64,000 nt of DNA from Agriotes lineatus (GCA_940337035.1 CALNHX010003269.1:90212-154211); one strand, 5' to 3'. Positions 19,216 to 29,880 are shown, numbered from the stretch's first letter. Translations and numbers: made by a program. The notes: generated by a model from the sequence alone, not told the origin.

Positions 19216-20757
19216 CCTCTACACAACCTTTGCCGTGGCAGTTGCAATATATTAATGCATCGGGGGATGCACCAAAATAAGGATATTTTGGGTTAATCAT
19301 TAATCCTACTTGTTCAATTTCAAAATCGATATGAGTCGACTTCATTTTGACGGTATACTCTTTTAGCGCAACTTTTTCATGAGTACAGCCATACGTAGTA
19401 GCCTCTGTTCTAAATTTATGCTTGCTAGGATAGCAAATCTGCTTAATTAATGTAGAAGACGGCTTTTCTATTTTTGTGCGGCAAGCCCGCTTAAACAAGG
19501 AAGCTGTAATTCTTCCCGACCTATGACCAAACCACAAATGTGATTTAGCCTGACTTCGCGTCTGACCTTCAATATAGTCACATTCTTCCTGTGACATTGT
19601 AAAATCAATTGTTCTCCCATATTTTATTAAATTGTCTAACAATTCTGATGCCCGATCTTCATGATACAGAGCCGTCAGAAATTGTTCTTCTATGTCTTTA
19701 ACTTTTTGACGATCGTCAAAACAATACGGTGCTACAACATCTAAAATCGCAGAACTGTGGCTTATACGTGAAAGTTTCAAAAGAAAATTTTCCTTCCGTT
19801 CCTCCGAGGACTCTGGAACAAACTCAAACTCTTCTTCCGATTCTGCCATCTCTTCATTCACGTTAAGTGCCTCAAACTTCCTCTTGCCAGATGTAAAATC
19901 AAGATTGATAATTTTATTTTGGGCACCAACTTTTTCGGAAGGAGGAACCCAGTAGGCTTTGACACCTGTAAAATAAAACATGTTCAAATTGTTGATAATT
20001 TTATGTCAATAAATTCCAATGAAATAATGCTAGAAGCTCCGCAGCTGGGCACCGATTCTCTTCTCTGTCCAGCAGTAGCACATAATAAGGGCAAATGACT
20101 AACGCTAGCAGTAATATTAATACATTTTATTATACCTGTGACTGATTGCGGTTCATGCCAAACAGCAGCTTCGATGGCAAACAGCAAACCTCCTACGTGT
20201 GAACATGCTTTGCCATTACCAGCCACACAATTGCAGTGGGCGCAGATGATTTTCCCATCTATTTCGCAGATAACCCACGGTTTTAAAGGTGGTTCGTTGA
20301 GCCTTTGCGAGTGTAAAACCTGTAATTTTCACAAATGTTACTGATCATTGAAGACTGTTCATTATTAAACTTGTAGGTTTTAGCAATATTAATAAATAAT
20401 GAACATTTTAGAAAACAAACTCATGATATTACTTACTCGTCCCATAACTAAAGTATGTTTGTCGTATCGTTTTATGCCTAGTTGCCGAACCCATCCACAA
20501 GCAAAACGAGTGTAGGCTTCTGAAGACTTAATTGCCTTTAAATCTTCATCACTATATGGATTTCTTGCATATTTAAGATAGTTCAATATGTCAAAGTAGC
20601 TGATCTTGGGAAAATCGCACACTTTCACTGAACATTCCTTTATATTTTGCAAATAGGGGTCTTTGTTTTCCATTAATTGGATCTTTTCCATGTACCTGAC
20701 CTGCACATCAGGTTCGAGTTGCTGGAAATAGTCACTCACGAACGAAACACTATTCAT
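19216..20757 (-). pseudogene. SWIM/YqaJ nuclease gene, 5' half (three exons), split by P-like element
   Basis: Minus strand. Exon 1 (20757-20437) starts MNSVSFVSDYFQQLEPD and contains SSEAYTRFACGWVRQL. The donor is GTAAGT. Exon 2 (20319-20136) contains a SWIM-type zinc finger, CNCVAGNGKACSHVGGLLF, with CxC...CxH spacing. Exon 3 (from 19965) has an acidic linker and then the YqaJ nuclease core: LWFGHRSGRITASLFKRAC, EKVALKEY and PYFGASPDALI, ending at GKGCVE, where the P-like element begins. The SWIM domain probably binds DNA or protein and the YqaJ core is a PD-(D/E)XK exonuclease related to lambda exonuclease. Such a gene is the known partner of the transposase in ISL2EU elements. Its precise role in transposition is not established here. 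Confidence 0.85.
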
Positions 20758-20962
20758 TTTTGAAGAAATAAAACTGAATAACACACGGAGTAATGGACTA
20801 GACTAGGTTATGTTTGTGTTTGTTTATCCACCAAGCGTTTGCGTAGGTCACGTGCTGCCCGAGCCCTATTGTGTTACTAACCTCAAAGTGACGCATATGA
20901 CAGAGGAACAAACATGGAGGATGTGGCGGTACTCTCCTATATCTACTGACTCTGCATATTCT

Positions 20963-22600
20963 GTACATTTGGTGACATCTACACTCGGGTAGAAAAATGT
21001 GGCAAATTGTTGAATTTATAATGTGTGAAAAAATTGGCGAGCGACTGCAGGGACCTGCAGAAATGGCAGTGGAACTTTTTTGAGACAGTGGAAATAGTTG
21101 TGAATTTATTTGTGTGTCTAGAAAGTTTAACTGTGGACCCTAACGTGTGAAATTGTTGGACTATTTTCAATATTTTTGAACAAAAAGTGACGTGTAAAAT
21201 TTTGCACACGGTGTCTGCAGTTCACGTGTTCGCAGGGTAAACATAACCAAACTTTTTTTTCATTTTGTGCAAATAACATTATTTTTCAGTCGAAACACCT
21301 GAAATGAAGAACATATTGTTAGAACAATTCTATTAAAGCAGTTACTTGTGATACTTCGGCCCTAAATTCTAGCATTTTCACGAGTCACGCCAGCAAAATT
21401 CGTAATTCAGTGGTAATGTGATCAAAATTCATTTCCTTAAACGTTATTTCCGCGTTGTTCATTTCAAATATTAACGCATTACAGTTCTTGCATATTCACC
21501 GAGACTTAATTTTCCGTTGCTAACGTGTTATTAAACCTTGACCCTGCTGCAAACAGTAGTCCCTTTGTTCTTTTAAATCAAAGCAGCTTTGTTCTGCCCT
21601 TGCCCTCTGCATGGATGATGTCATCTTGCCACTATCACGTCCTAAGTGGTTCTTGACGCCGAACCGGCGATTGTAATTTTACGTGTGAATCCCCTGGTTA
21701 AGTAAAGTTGTTTCAGTATTTCGATCCGTCTTATTCTTAAACGTAACGAGTGGAACAAGGACGTAGATAAGCCGCGTCCGCGCTATGTCATTCTTCACGC
21801 TTGCCGCTTGGCAGGTCCTTCACTTCGCTACCGGCTGTTGAACTAGAACAAACGTTTTTGGCTTCTTCAGCCCCCGGCTCGCATCGCTTGCGGCCGGGGG
21901 ACGCTGCTCGAACTTTCGTAATTTTCGTTGTGAATAGCTGTGTGTTTTGAGTGCATCGTGTTGTTTGTTGTACCAATTTAACGTTTTTGAACTGTTTCGT
22001 TTGGCAAGAAATCTCCGGCGTTGGTGGTGGTGAACTTTCCGTTTGAAGTGCATGTGATAAATTAATTAGTGGGGTCAAGAGTTCTTATCGTCGAGGGTTG
22101 CGAGACCCTTGAAGATATCGTTTATACGGACCCTAACAAACTCTTTCTATCGAACCCAACGCTAATTTGAATTTACCGTCGTATTATCGAAAGTCGCACG
22201 TCGAGGGGTTCACCCCGTGTTATCGCTACGTCAACTTCGCCCTTCGGGGGACTCTATTGCATCATGCCACCCTTAGTTGTGGCCAGCATCTCCAAGGCTC
22301 GCCCGCACCACGTCTTCGCCCGCACCACGTCTTCGCCCGTTGATTTCGCCGTCGTCCGTTCTTTCCGGCAGTTTGTTTGGGAAGCGACGCTACATACAGT
22401 ATCGCCCGTAATTGTGCAGCCAGCCAATTTTCTCAAGGTAAAAGTTATTGTAAACTAGTTTTATTGTGTATAACGAAAAGTGAACGCCCCGTCGAGTGTT
22501 GAACGATTAGTACATCTGTTGTCAATGATGTGTTTTGCCGTTTGCTAAATTTAACGATTTACCTATGCATTCTTTTGTTGTTCAACGTAAGTTGTGGCCG
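20963..22600. other. Unassigned sequence, partly CG-rich, no recognised gene
   Basis: Right flank of the big transposon. No frame shows a recognisable protein. 21780-22340 is richer in CG than its surroundings and contains a short tandem repeat of CGCACCACGTCTTCGCC at 22303-22338. A possible splice donor (CTCAAG|GTAAAA) is at 22436. It could be the 5' leader of the piggyBac-type gene downstream, an LTR remnant or host non-coding DNA; nothing decides between these. Confidence 0.4.
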
Positions 22601-23179
22601 TTTCGTTTGCCCTGAGCCACATTAATGTGTTTACCGTCAAGTGTACCCTTTGTAATTAAAGTTAACGTATTGAGCAATCTAACCTAACTAACGTTTGAGT
22701 ACTTTTAAGTCTAATTAGTCAATTTCATGTTTATTGCCACTTAGTTATATATTTTTATTTCATCCTAATCGAGTTCTTGGTCAAGTATTGATGTTTTTCT
22801 TTTGTGTTTGGTATTTGCATGCTGTTTTATGTACTGTTACAGATGTAAGAGGAGGTTAGCAGCTGCTTTAGTGAGTTATAGTTGTAAGGGTTTCGTTTGC
22901 CCTGAGCCACATTAATGTGTTTACCGTCAAGTGTACCCTTTGTAATTAAAGTTAACGTATTGAGCAATCTAACCTAACTAACGTTTGAGTACTTTTAAGT
23001 CTAATTAGTCAATTTCATGTTTATTGTCTCTTAGTTATATATTTTTATTTCATCCTAATAGAGTTCTTGGTCAAGTATTGATGTTTTTCTTTTGTGTTTG
23101 GTATTTGCATGCTGTTTTATGTACTGTTACAGATGTAAGAGGAGGTTAGCAGCTGCTTTAGTGAGTTATAGTTGTAAGG
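22601..23179 (+). repeat. 290-bp tandem duplication, two copies
   Basis: The unit starting TTTCGTTTGCCCTGAGCCAC occurs at 22601 and 22891 with only a few differences (GCCACT versus GTCTCT, TCGAG versus AGAG). Each unit ends with a pyrimidine-rich tract, TTACAG, about 45 nt of exon-like sequence, and GTTGTAAGG. Only the second copy continues into a consensus donor, AAG|GTAAGT, at 23178-23185. Confidence 0.85.
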
Positions 23180-23605
23180 TAAGTCGAAACTGTATTTAGC
23201 TCGCCGAACAAACTCTGTCAAGTTTTAAACGTAGCCAGGTGGATTGCCTACTTCCATTTTCAAGTCACTTCACTTGTGCTGCGATTGACGTTTTCCCGAT
23301 TTGTCAAGAAAATGGTGGCGCATCAATTATTTAACATCTTTAACCTCTTTTGTATCGATGTACAGCCCTAACTCGAAGGTAGAAAAGAACCCGCCCTCCC
23401 GGTTGAGTTTAGTCGGAGCAACCCTTCCTGTTACCGTCATCTAACGGGGTTAGGGCCTTGTATTCTCGATCGACCTCCCGATTTTGTCGTTTTATCGTGT
23501 CGCGACTAACAAGTCCGGCTCTCGAGCGTATGATTTTGTTGTGCACGCTTGAGGGGTGGTTTGTTATGTCGTTGTGTCGTTTTTGAACGGTAACAATATA
23601 TGACA

Positions 23606-25514
23606 TGAAGAGGCCTCTGACTGAGGCAGAGTTGTATGCTTGCCTGGAGGAGGGACTATCTGACATCGAATATTTGAGTGACGAACCTGAAGATGAAATC
23701 AGTAACTTTCCTGACCCCTTTGATAGTACGTATAAACTTAAAGTAATTGTTTATGATGCAATACATAATAGCCTTTCACTTTAGACCAAGAGGAAGACTA
23801 CAGCGCGGCTGAAGAAATGGCAGATTTCGATGAAAGTTTGCAGCCGGAGGCAGAAATAGTTGTACCTGTGACTGAATTTCAATCTGCACCTGAGGTGGCT
23901 ACTCAGTCACCATTAATTTTCAAAAGGGTCCCAAAACTAGTACGACAGAAAAAAGCCAACATTGAAGAGATTTCAGAGCCCCAACCTGGACCCAGTTCTC
24001 TTCCGACTGTAGCAGAACCAAAACTACAAAGGAATAACAAGAAGAACAAAATTGCAGCATATTATGAAGAACATAATTTGACACAGAAAAAAACGTTGCC
24101 TGGAGAAAAGGGACTTACATACCTCGCAATATAAAATGGCATGAACCTAAGGTGCAACCGTCTGAAGAATTAGAAAGCCCAGTGGAATATTTCCGTCAAT
24201 ATTTCACTAATGAACTTTTTGACATAATGGTACAAAAAACACCACTTTATATGCCACTCAGCAGATGACTAAATTTGTACCAACAAATTTGGAAGAAATG
24301 AAGACCTTTGTTGGTATTCATATCATAATGGGTAATCTGCATTACCCCACGGTACGCTGCTATTGGAAACAAAAATTGAAGATACCCATGGTAGCAAATT
24401 GTATGCCAGTAAATAGATTTTTTAAATTGTGAGTACACCTTAATTTTGTTGACAATACTGAAATCCGCTTTGATAAAGACCGATTTTGGAAGGTGCGCCC
24501 TTTATATAATATTATAAGATCAAGAATGTTGCAACTGAAACTTGAAACAAAACTTTCAATCGACAAACAAATGGTGCCATTCAAAGGACAGTTAAATGTA
24601 AAGCAATACATAAGAAACAAGCCCTCTACTTGGGAAGTCAAGATCTTTGCCTTTGTGGTCAAAGCGGAACAATGTTTGATATTGTATGATACCCAGGATC
24701 GACAACAGAACTTGATCAAGACCAGCTAGACGTTTATGGCTTAGGAGGCACCATAGTTTTGAAGCTTGCTGAGAGAATTAAAGGGTCAAATTTTCAATTG
24801 CGCGGGGACGTGGTTATATGAAGAAGTTTGTAGTTCAGATGGTGTTGTCATGACAAAGTGATTTGACAATAAATCAGTGACTATGGCTTCGAACTATATT
24901 AGCATTGGCAACAAAAACATGTGCAGAAGGTGGGACAAAACGGAGAAAGTTTATAAAGAAATAGAAAGACCTCAAGTTATAAAAGCATATAACGAGGGAA
25001 CGGGAGGCGTAGACAAGATGGACTTTTTAATAACCATCTACCGGACATCCATCAGGTCAAAGAAATGGACGCTCAGATTATTCACTCACGCAATTCATTT
25101 GGCGTGTGTGAACGCTTGGTGTGAATACCGTAAAGATGTAGCGGCGATGAGCCTGGATAAAAAAGAAATCCTAGATCTGCTACATTTCCGAGCATATGTT
25201 GCTGAATATCTTATATATGCAGATAAAACACCATCTAAAACAAGAGGCCGGCCTTCCTCGACGAGATCCTCCACACCTGATGTGTCACCCAGTCCTTCTC
25301 CTGGTCCATCACAAAAAAAACAATGCAGAGGTTCGGCCAATTCCAGAAGTCCGCCTTGACAATATAGGTCATTTGCCAGACGTACACAAGATAGGCTTTG
25401 GCAGTCGATGCAAATTCCCTGGCTGCTTATCAAAAACGATTTTTTTTTGTATAAAATGTAATGTACATTTATGTATTTCGCAATCACAGAATTGTTTTAT
25501 GAAATATTCCTATT
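23606..25514 (+). pseudogene. piggyBac-like transposase, decayed
   Basis: Exon 1 (23606-23725) starts MKRPLTEAELYACLEEGLSD. A 59-bp intron (GTACGT to TTTAG) leads to exon 2 from 23785 with an acidic N-terminus and a basic linker. A frameshift near 24110 moves to WHEPKVQPSEELESPVEYF, followed by a stop or shift near 24260. At 24493 the frame has LSIDKQMVPFKGQ, which contains the first catalytic Asp. Around 24780 a short deletion removes part of the middle, and 24877-25359 has TGGVDKMDFLITIYRTSIRSKKW with the third catalytic Asp. A last frameshift leads to the Cys-rich tail, CKFPGC and CIKCNVHLC, near 25400-25500. At least four breaks rule out activity. Confidence 0.85.
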
Positions 25515-25870
25515 AATTCTATTAATATAATAGTTTTTTTTAACTTGAAATAAAAATAAACAGTAATTATTAAAATAGGAACATTTATTACCTTTAGGTT
25601 CTTGTAGACACGGTGTGTAATATACTGCACAAGCTGTAGCCCAAAAATGGGCATGGACTTGCGGTAAACGGCAGAACGACAGAATTGTTTTATGAAATAT
25701 CATTCCTGTTAATTCTATTAATAGTTTTATCTTAACTTTAAATAAAAATAAACAGCAATTATTAAAAATAGGAACATTTATTATATTTGGTTCTTGTAGA
25801 CACGGTGTGTAATATATTGCACAAGCTGTAGCCCAAAAATGGGCAACGGCATGGACTTGTGGTAAATTCA
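25486..25870 (+). repeat. Tandem duplication of the piggyBac 3' end, ~193-bp unit
   Basis: The segment beginning ACAGAATTGTTTTATGAAAT occurs at 25486 and again at 25679. It covers the last codons of the transposase and its 3' UTR, including TTCTTGTAGACACGGTGTGT in both copies. The copies differ by small indels. Confidence 0.8.
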
Positions 25871-25879
25871 GAATTTTAT

Positions 25880-25914
25880 CTCTGCCCAAATTAACTTGTG
25901 ACCGAAAGGGTTAA
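25880..25914. mobile_element. Right terminus of the piggyBac-like element at TTAA
   Basis: The sequence reads ACCGAAAGGG followed by TTAA (25911-25914). A terminus ending in GGG directly against TTAA is the piggyBac signature. The matching left end TTAACCC was not found upstream of the gene. Confidence 0.55.
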
Positions 25915-26581
25915 CAAAAATTATATCTCCTTAAAGGTTCTGTACTATTTCCAACAAAATATTGTTTCCACATCAAGTGTTACATGATGATACGCCCCTC
26001 GAAAGTCGTAATTATTGCTAATTAAAAGCATCTGTAACGCATATGTGGAGAAAACGATACATTTTATTTGTAAAGGTGCCGTCACTACTGATACAGTGAG
26101 AAATATGTATACAAAGTTGATAATATTTAAAGGGCAATAATAAATCTACTGCAAACACATTCTGGTTTTCTATTTAGTTAGTAATTTAATTCAATTTTTA
26201 AAATTTTATATCTTGTTTGGATGTGTAAATTAAAAAAATTAACATCTAATGGGATGAGCTTTTGGATAGAATCCTAAAAATTTATTTTTAATAAATATTT
26301 AGTACAATTAGAATTGTTAATGTGCAGCAAACAATTTCAATAGTTTTATGCAGTCGCTGCCTGTAATTGAAAGTACTGCCTCAAATTGTGTGATTACAAA
26401 TATCTGGCTTTTAAAGAAATGAATGTACTTCAATTTTTTAATTTTATATTTTTAGTTTTGTGTCAATTAAAAAAATTTACATCTAATGGAATAAGCTTTT
26501 GCATAGAATTCTAAAAATTAATTTAATTTTTTTTTTTTTGGTATGGGTGTGGTTCGTGTCCACTGCACTGCATATTTAGTA

Positions 26582-27560
26582 GGGAGAGGTGGGATAGTTG
26601 ATCCCTGTTTTAGTTTTTATAGATTATTTCAGACCGTAATAGTTATTTCCTTAGTTGCTTTAAACAGGTTCATAATGTGGTTTATCTCCTTCCACGGGCT
26701 GTTCACGTAGAACCTCTTTCTTATAGAACAAATAAAGTAGATCAGTTCTTGTAAAACACTCGCGGGGATCAAGTATCCCTGTCCATGAGGGATACTTGAT
26801 CCCCGCTAGTGGGCTACTTGATGCCATGAAAATAACATAAGTAATTATAGCTAATTATGAAAGGTAATTAAATCAAACAATGATACAAACTGAACTACCT
26901 ACTTTATTAAATAAAAAAATGAAATGTAGAAATAAATTGAGCAAAAAAAGAACAATTATTTAGAAAACATTAGCATAAAATCTATGTTTAAATTTTATAA
27001 TGCCAGCAGTCCTGGCCGTTGCGCTGACGGACGGCTGCGGCAGCTTTTGTATGTCTGTCCGGTCCACTTCGCTGACGTCCTCTACTGTTGGAAAAGTGAA
27101 ATGGCTTTCCACTAGTCTCTTCCGCCGCAAAAATTTAACTTCCAAGGTATTTCTTTTAAGACACAAAACTTTCCCTGGGATCAACTATCCCTATGTTGAA
27201 TTTTTTTTTAAAAGTGCAAGTTTTAGGCTAAAAGAGTTACTATTTTAATATCAATGTTATGGTGTGTAGTGGGTAAAAGTACACATGTTTCACCTATTTG
27301 AGCAGTATAATCATAAACTAAACGAATTGAAGTTGTTATAACTTACCTCGTATGCGTAAAATAAAGTTTCAAGGTCACAAAATAGAATATTCTTGATTAA
27401 AATGTTAAGCGTTTTTTGAAGTAGCGGCCATTTGTCAAAACAACGTAAACAATAAGGCCGCTACCCAAGTGTGCCAATAGAATAGTGATAAAATATCAAT
27501 GGGCGCCAAATTTGAATGGGGATCAAGTATCCCACCGGGATCAACTATCCCACCTCTCCC
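26582..27560. mobile_element. Pogo-like non-autonomous DNA transposon with TA duplication
   Basis: The ends GGGAGAGGTGGGATAGTTGA and its inverse complement form a 23-24-bp terminal repeat. TA flanks both sides (26580-26581 and 27561-27562). The neighbouring direct copy at about 26308-26320 preserves the unfilled site, TTTAGTACAATTA, proving the TA duplication. The motif GGGATCAA[GC]TATCCC and its inverse recur at least six times, clustered at both ends. A short remnant of a transposase lies inside on the minus strand. Confidence 0.8.
26960..27184 (-). pseudogene. Pogo/Tigger-type transposase C-terminal remnant
   Basis: The 74-aa frame reads LEVKFLRRKRLVESHFTFP and then DIQKLPQPSVS. That matches the C-terminal tail style of pogo/Tigger DDE transposases (basic strand, Phe-Pro, Asp-Ile, Leu-Pro-Pro). 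No helix-turn-helix or DDE core is present, so the element depends on a relative in trans. The assignment rests on a short motif and on the TA-duplicating termini. Confidence 0.45.
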
Positions 27561-27722
27561 TACAATTAAAATTGTTAATGTTTATAATTATTTGTAATCA
27601 CACAATCTGAGGCAGCAATTTAAAGTACAGGCAGTGACTGAAGTCACACAAACTCACATGTAGTCATAAATCACATAGTGTAAAGTGCACTTAATAAAAC
27701 TGTTGAAATTGTTTGCTGCACA

Positions 27723-28186
27723 TGCACCCTCTCGATCTAACACGCCAGTGGCAAAAGGAAACAACCATCCGCCATTTTGAAAACCCATCGCGGTCGCACT
27801 GATTTCTTATAAATGCGGCTTCCTCTCTATTTTCTGTTCTAAGGTTTTCAGTAAATAGCAACAATCTAAGCTATTTCTATAGTAACAGAACACTAACATT
27901 GACTTTTACTAATAAAAATCACATTTGTTTAAAATATTCACTTGAATACCTTCTAGGAAGATATATCTGCTCATATTTTTTTGATTGGTCAAGAAATGTC
28001 AAATTCTGGATTTTCATTGGTCACTTTTTGATAGATGACAGGTGAATTGAATAGTCTGCATAATTCTACGTTTTATATTCAAAACTAAATTTATTATTAG
28101 AATTGACCTTAATTATTAATTATTGCTAATTATAACCTGGCGTTTTTTTTACATCGCACCGGGCCTTTACACTTCACAGCCTGCTT
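27723..28186. other. Unassigned AT-rich sequence
   Basis: No coding frame, repeat pairing or terminal motif was recognised in this stretch. Confidence 0.4.
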
Positions 28187-28591
28187 AACCCTTCAACGGC
28201 TAGCGTTACTTATATGTAACGCTAAGAAAATAATGCAAAAAGTGACAACAGCGCATCATTATTATTGCGAATGACGTGAGTATTCCAAACTAAATAATGT
28301 TCCCCTAAAATTATCAATGAGCACCAAACATGCGCATGTACTACATTACTCTAGTAGGCTCCAAATTTGCAGTGTAGCGATTATAAACGCCAAGAACGCA
28401 CGTGGCGTTACAATATATTTACTACCAATTCGGTTGCTTTCTGTGAAAACAAGCTAGGTTTTACAGTGTACAGGTTGTTCTTGTTTTTGAAAAGTCCATT
28501 CGACTTAAATATGCTGTGCCGCCTCCTGAAGCAAAAAACATTCCCACAGGAACAAAAAGAAAGATTGGCTCTTGTCGGTGCAATAATATAA
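28187..28591 (+). pseudogene. Possible piggyBac-like deletion derivative
   Basis: TTAACCCTTCAACGGCTAGC at 28185-28204 resembles a piggyBac left end, with TTAA followed by CCC. About 180 bp later a frame reads SDYKRQERTWRYN and VAFCENKLGFTVYRLF, spaced somewhat like the Cys-rich tail of a piggyBac transposase with several Cys lost. The terminus and the tail together would make an internally deleted element. No right terminus was found. Low confidence. Confidence 0.3.
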
Positions 28592-28844
28592 TCATACTAT
28601 TATAGGTAGATATGTTCTATATGTTAGAATGTATTTTTAGTTTTAAGTTTAGTACCTCGTAAGAATGTACCCTTAGTTTTGATGTTTAAAAAAGTGTTTT
28701 TAACTTCTGTGCTCTCATCTATATTTTTTGTGCCTCTGTTTTTGGTGCTTAAATATATTATATATAAACGGGGCTGCGCGCGCTATTGCGCGGTCTATTC
28801 TATTCAATTTACCACCATTTTTAGGCTTATTACGTTGGGCCATT

Positions 28845-29555
28845 CCAAGGGGGTTCAATGGGCTCCGCCCCTCTCCAAGGGGCCCTAGGTGGTCCGTCCC
28901 TCTCCAAGGGGGCCTTCGCGGCTCCAGGGGTTTTGCCCTTCTCTAAAGGAACCCTCGGGGCTCCAGGGGTTTCGCCCCTCTCTAAGGGGGCCTTCGGGGT
29001 TTCGAGGACTCCGCCCCTCTCCAAAGGGGCCCTTGGGACTCCGCTTCTCTTCAAGGGGGGCCTCGGGACTTCTCCCCTCTCCAAGGGGGCCCCATGACTT
29101 CGCCCTTCTCCAAGGGAGCCATCGGGGCTCCGCCCCTCTCCAAGGGGCCCTTGGGACTCCGCTTTCCTTCAAGGGGGCCCTCGGGATTTCGCCCCTTTCC
29201 AAGGGGGCGCTCGGGGCTTCGCCCCTCTCCAAGGGGGCCCTTGGCGCTCGGCACCTCTCCAAGGGGGCCCCGGGACTTCGCCCTTCTCCAAGGGAGCCAT
29301 CGGGGCTCCGCCCCTCTCCAAGGGGCCCTTGGGACTCCGCTTCTCTTCAAGGGGGCCTTCGGGACTTCGCCCCTCTCCAAGGGGGCCCTCGGGACTTTGT
29401 CCCTCTCCAAGGGGGCCCTTGGGACTCCGCCCCTCTCCAAGGGGGCCCTTGGCGCTCGGCACCTCTCCAAGGGGGCCCCCGGGACTTCGCTCTTTTCCAA
29501 GGGAGCCATCGGGGCTCCGCTCCTCTCCAGTGGGACACTCGGGGCTCCTCCCCGG
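28845..29555. repeat. GC-rich minisatellite, 30-bp period
   Basis: About 23-24 units of a 30-bp repeat such as CCCTCTCCAAGGGGGCCCTC plus GGGACTTCGC follow one another. CCCTCTCCAA occurs at exact 30-bp spacing at 29371, 29401 and 29431. A longer pattern of several units recurs at 29096, 29274 and 29483 (178 and 209 bp apart). The period is a multiple of three and the unit has few stop triplets, so several frames on both strands stay open. These frames are a by-product and not evidence of genes. Confidence 0.9.
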
Positions 29556-29880
29556 TCGCGAAATCGAGGCGACGGTGAGATGCATGTAAACACAAATGGG
29601 GGACATCGCGTCTGCAATTGTCGTGACACACACGTTTGGATCGTTCTCCTTTATTTATATGATTATCTTTTTTTTTTTTTTTTTTATTTACAAGTTATTG
29701 TCAGATCAACAAAGGGAATTGTTATACATGACATATGTAATATAGATTAACAATTGCAATAAATGGCTTGGCAAGACTATTTGTAACGTCTTGTTTACAA
29801 TAATTACAATAATAAATTATGTAATTAATAGTTGATTAAGTAAGAGTAATTGACAAATAATAATTGAAGAAGAGATAACG

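Larger units (their letters stand above)
5957..20954. mobile_element. ISL2EU/IS4EU-type DNA transposon containing nested insertions
   Basis: The left end CAGAGTCAGTAGATATAGGA (5957 on, 27 bp perfect) recurs as an exact inverse complement ending at 20954. The 8-mer CATATTCT lies directly outside both ends (5949-5956 and 20955-20962). The interior carries a + strand THAP-DDE transposase next to the left end and a convergent - strand SWIM/YqaJ/PHD gene starting near the right end. Kapitonov and Jurka's ISL2EU elements are known to encode a DDE transposase plus a YqaJ nuclease, which is the basis of the family call. Subtracting the DIRS-like and P-like insertions leaves about 4.6 kb. The 8-bp duplication should be compared with the family's expected target length. 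Confidence 0.85.
26190..27722. repeat. Older inverted-repeat element disrupted by a pogo-like insertion
   Basis: GTGCAGCAAACAATTTCAAT (26322 on) pairs with its inverse complement ending at 27722, and the 26350-26401 stretch pairs with 27594-27640. On the left side a ~240-bp segment is also present twice in direct orientation (about 26190-26335 and 26430-26580 continuing after 27562). The second copy is the one hit by the pogo-like element. No coding content of its own. Confidence 0.6.

Noticed and set aside
21788..22078. Overlapping minus-strand frames of 77-96 aa
   Set aside because: They lie in a CG-rich stretch where stops are rare and have no recognisable domain.
20963..22600. Possible LTR or promoter region
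   Set aside because: No paired repeat, primer-binding site or TG...CA ends could be shown.
23340..23360. TTAACCTCTTTTG as left end of the piggyBac-like element
   Set aside because: It does not match the inverse of the right end (CCCTTTCGGT) closely enough.
28858..29750. Long repetitive open frames on both strands (up to ~229 codons)
   Set aside because: They are produced by a 30-bp tandem repeat with few stops, with several frames open at once; no start context, domain or unique sequence supports a gene.
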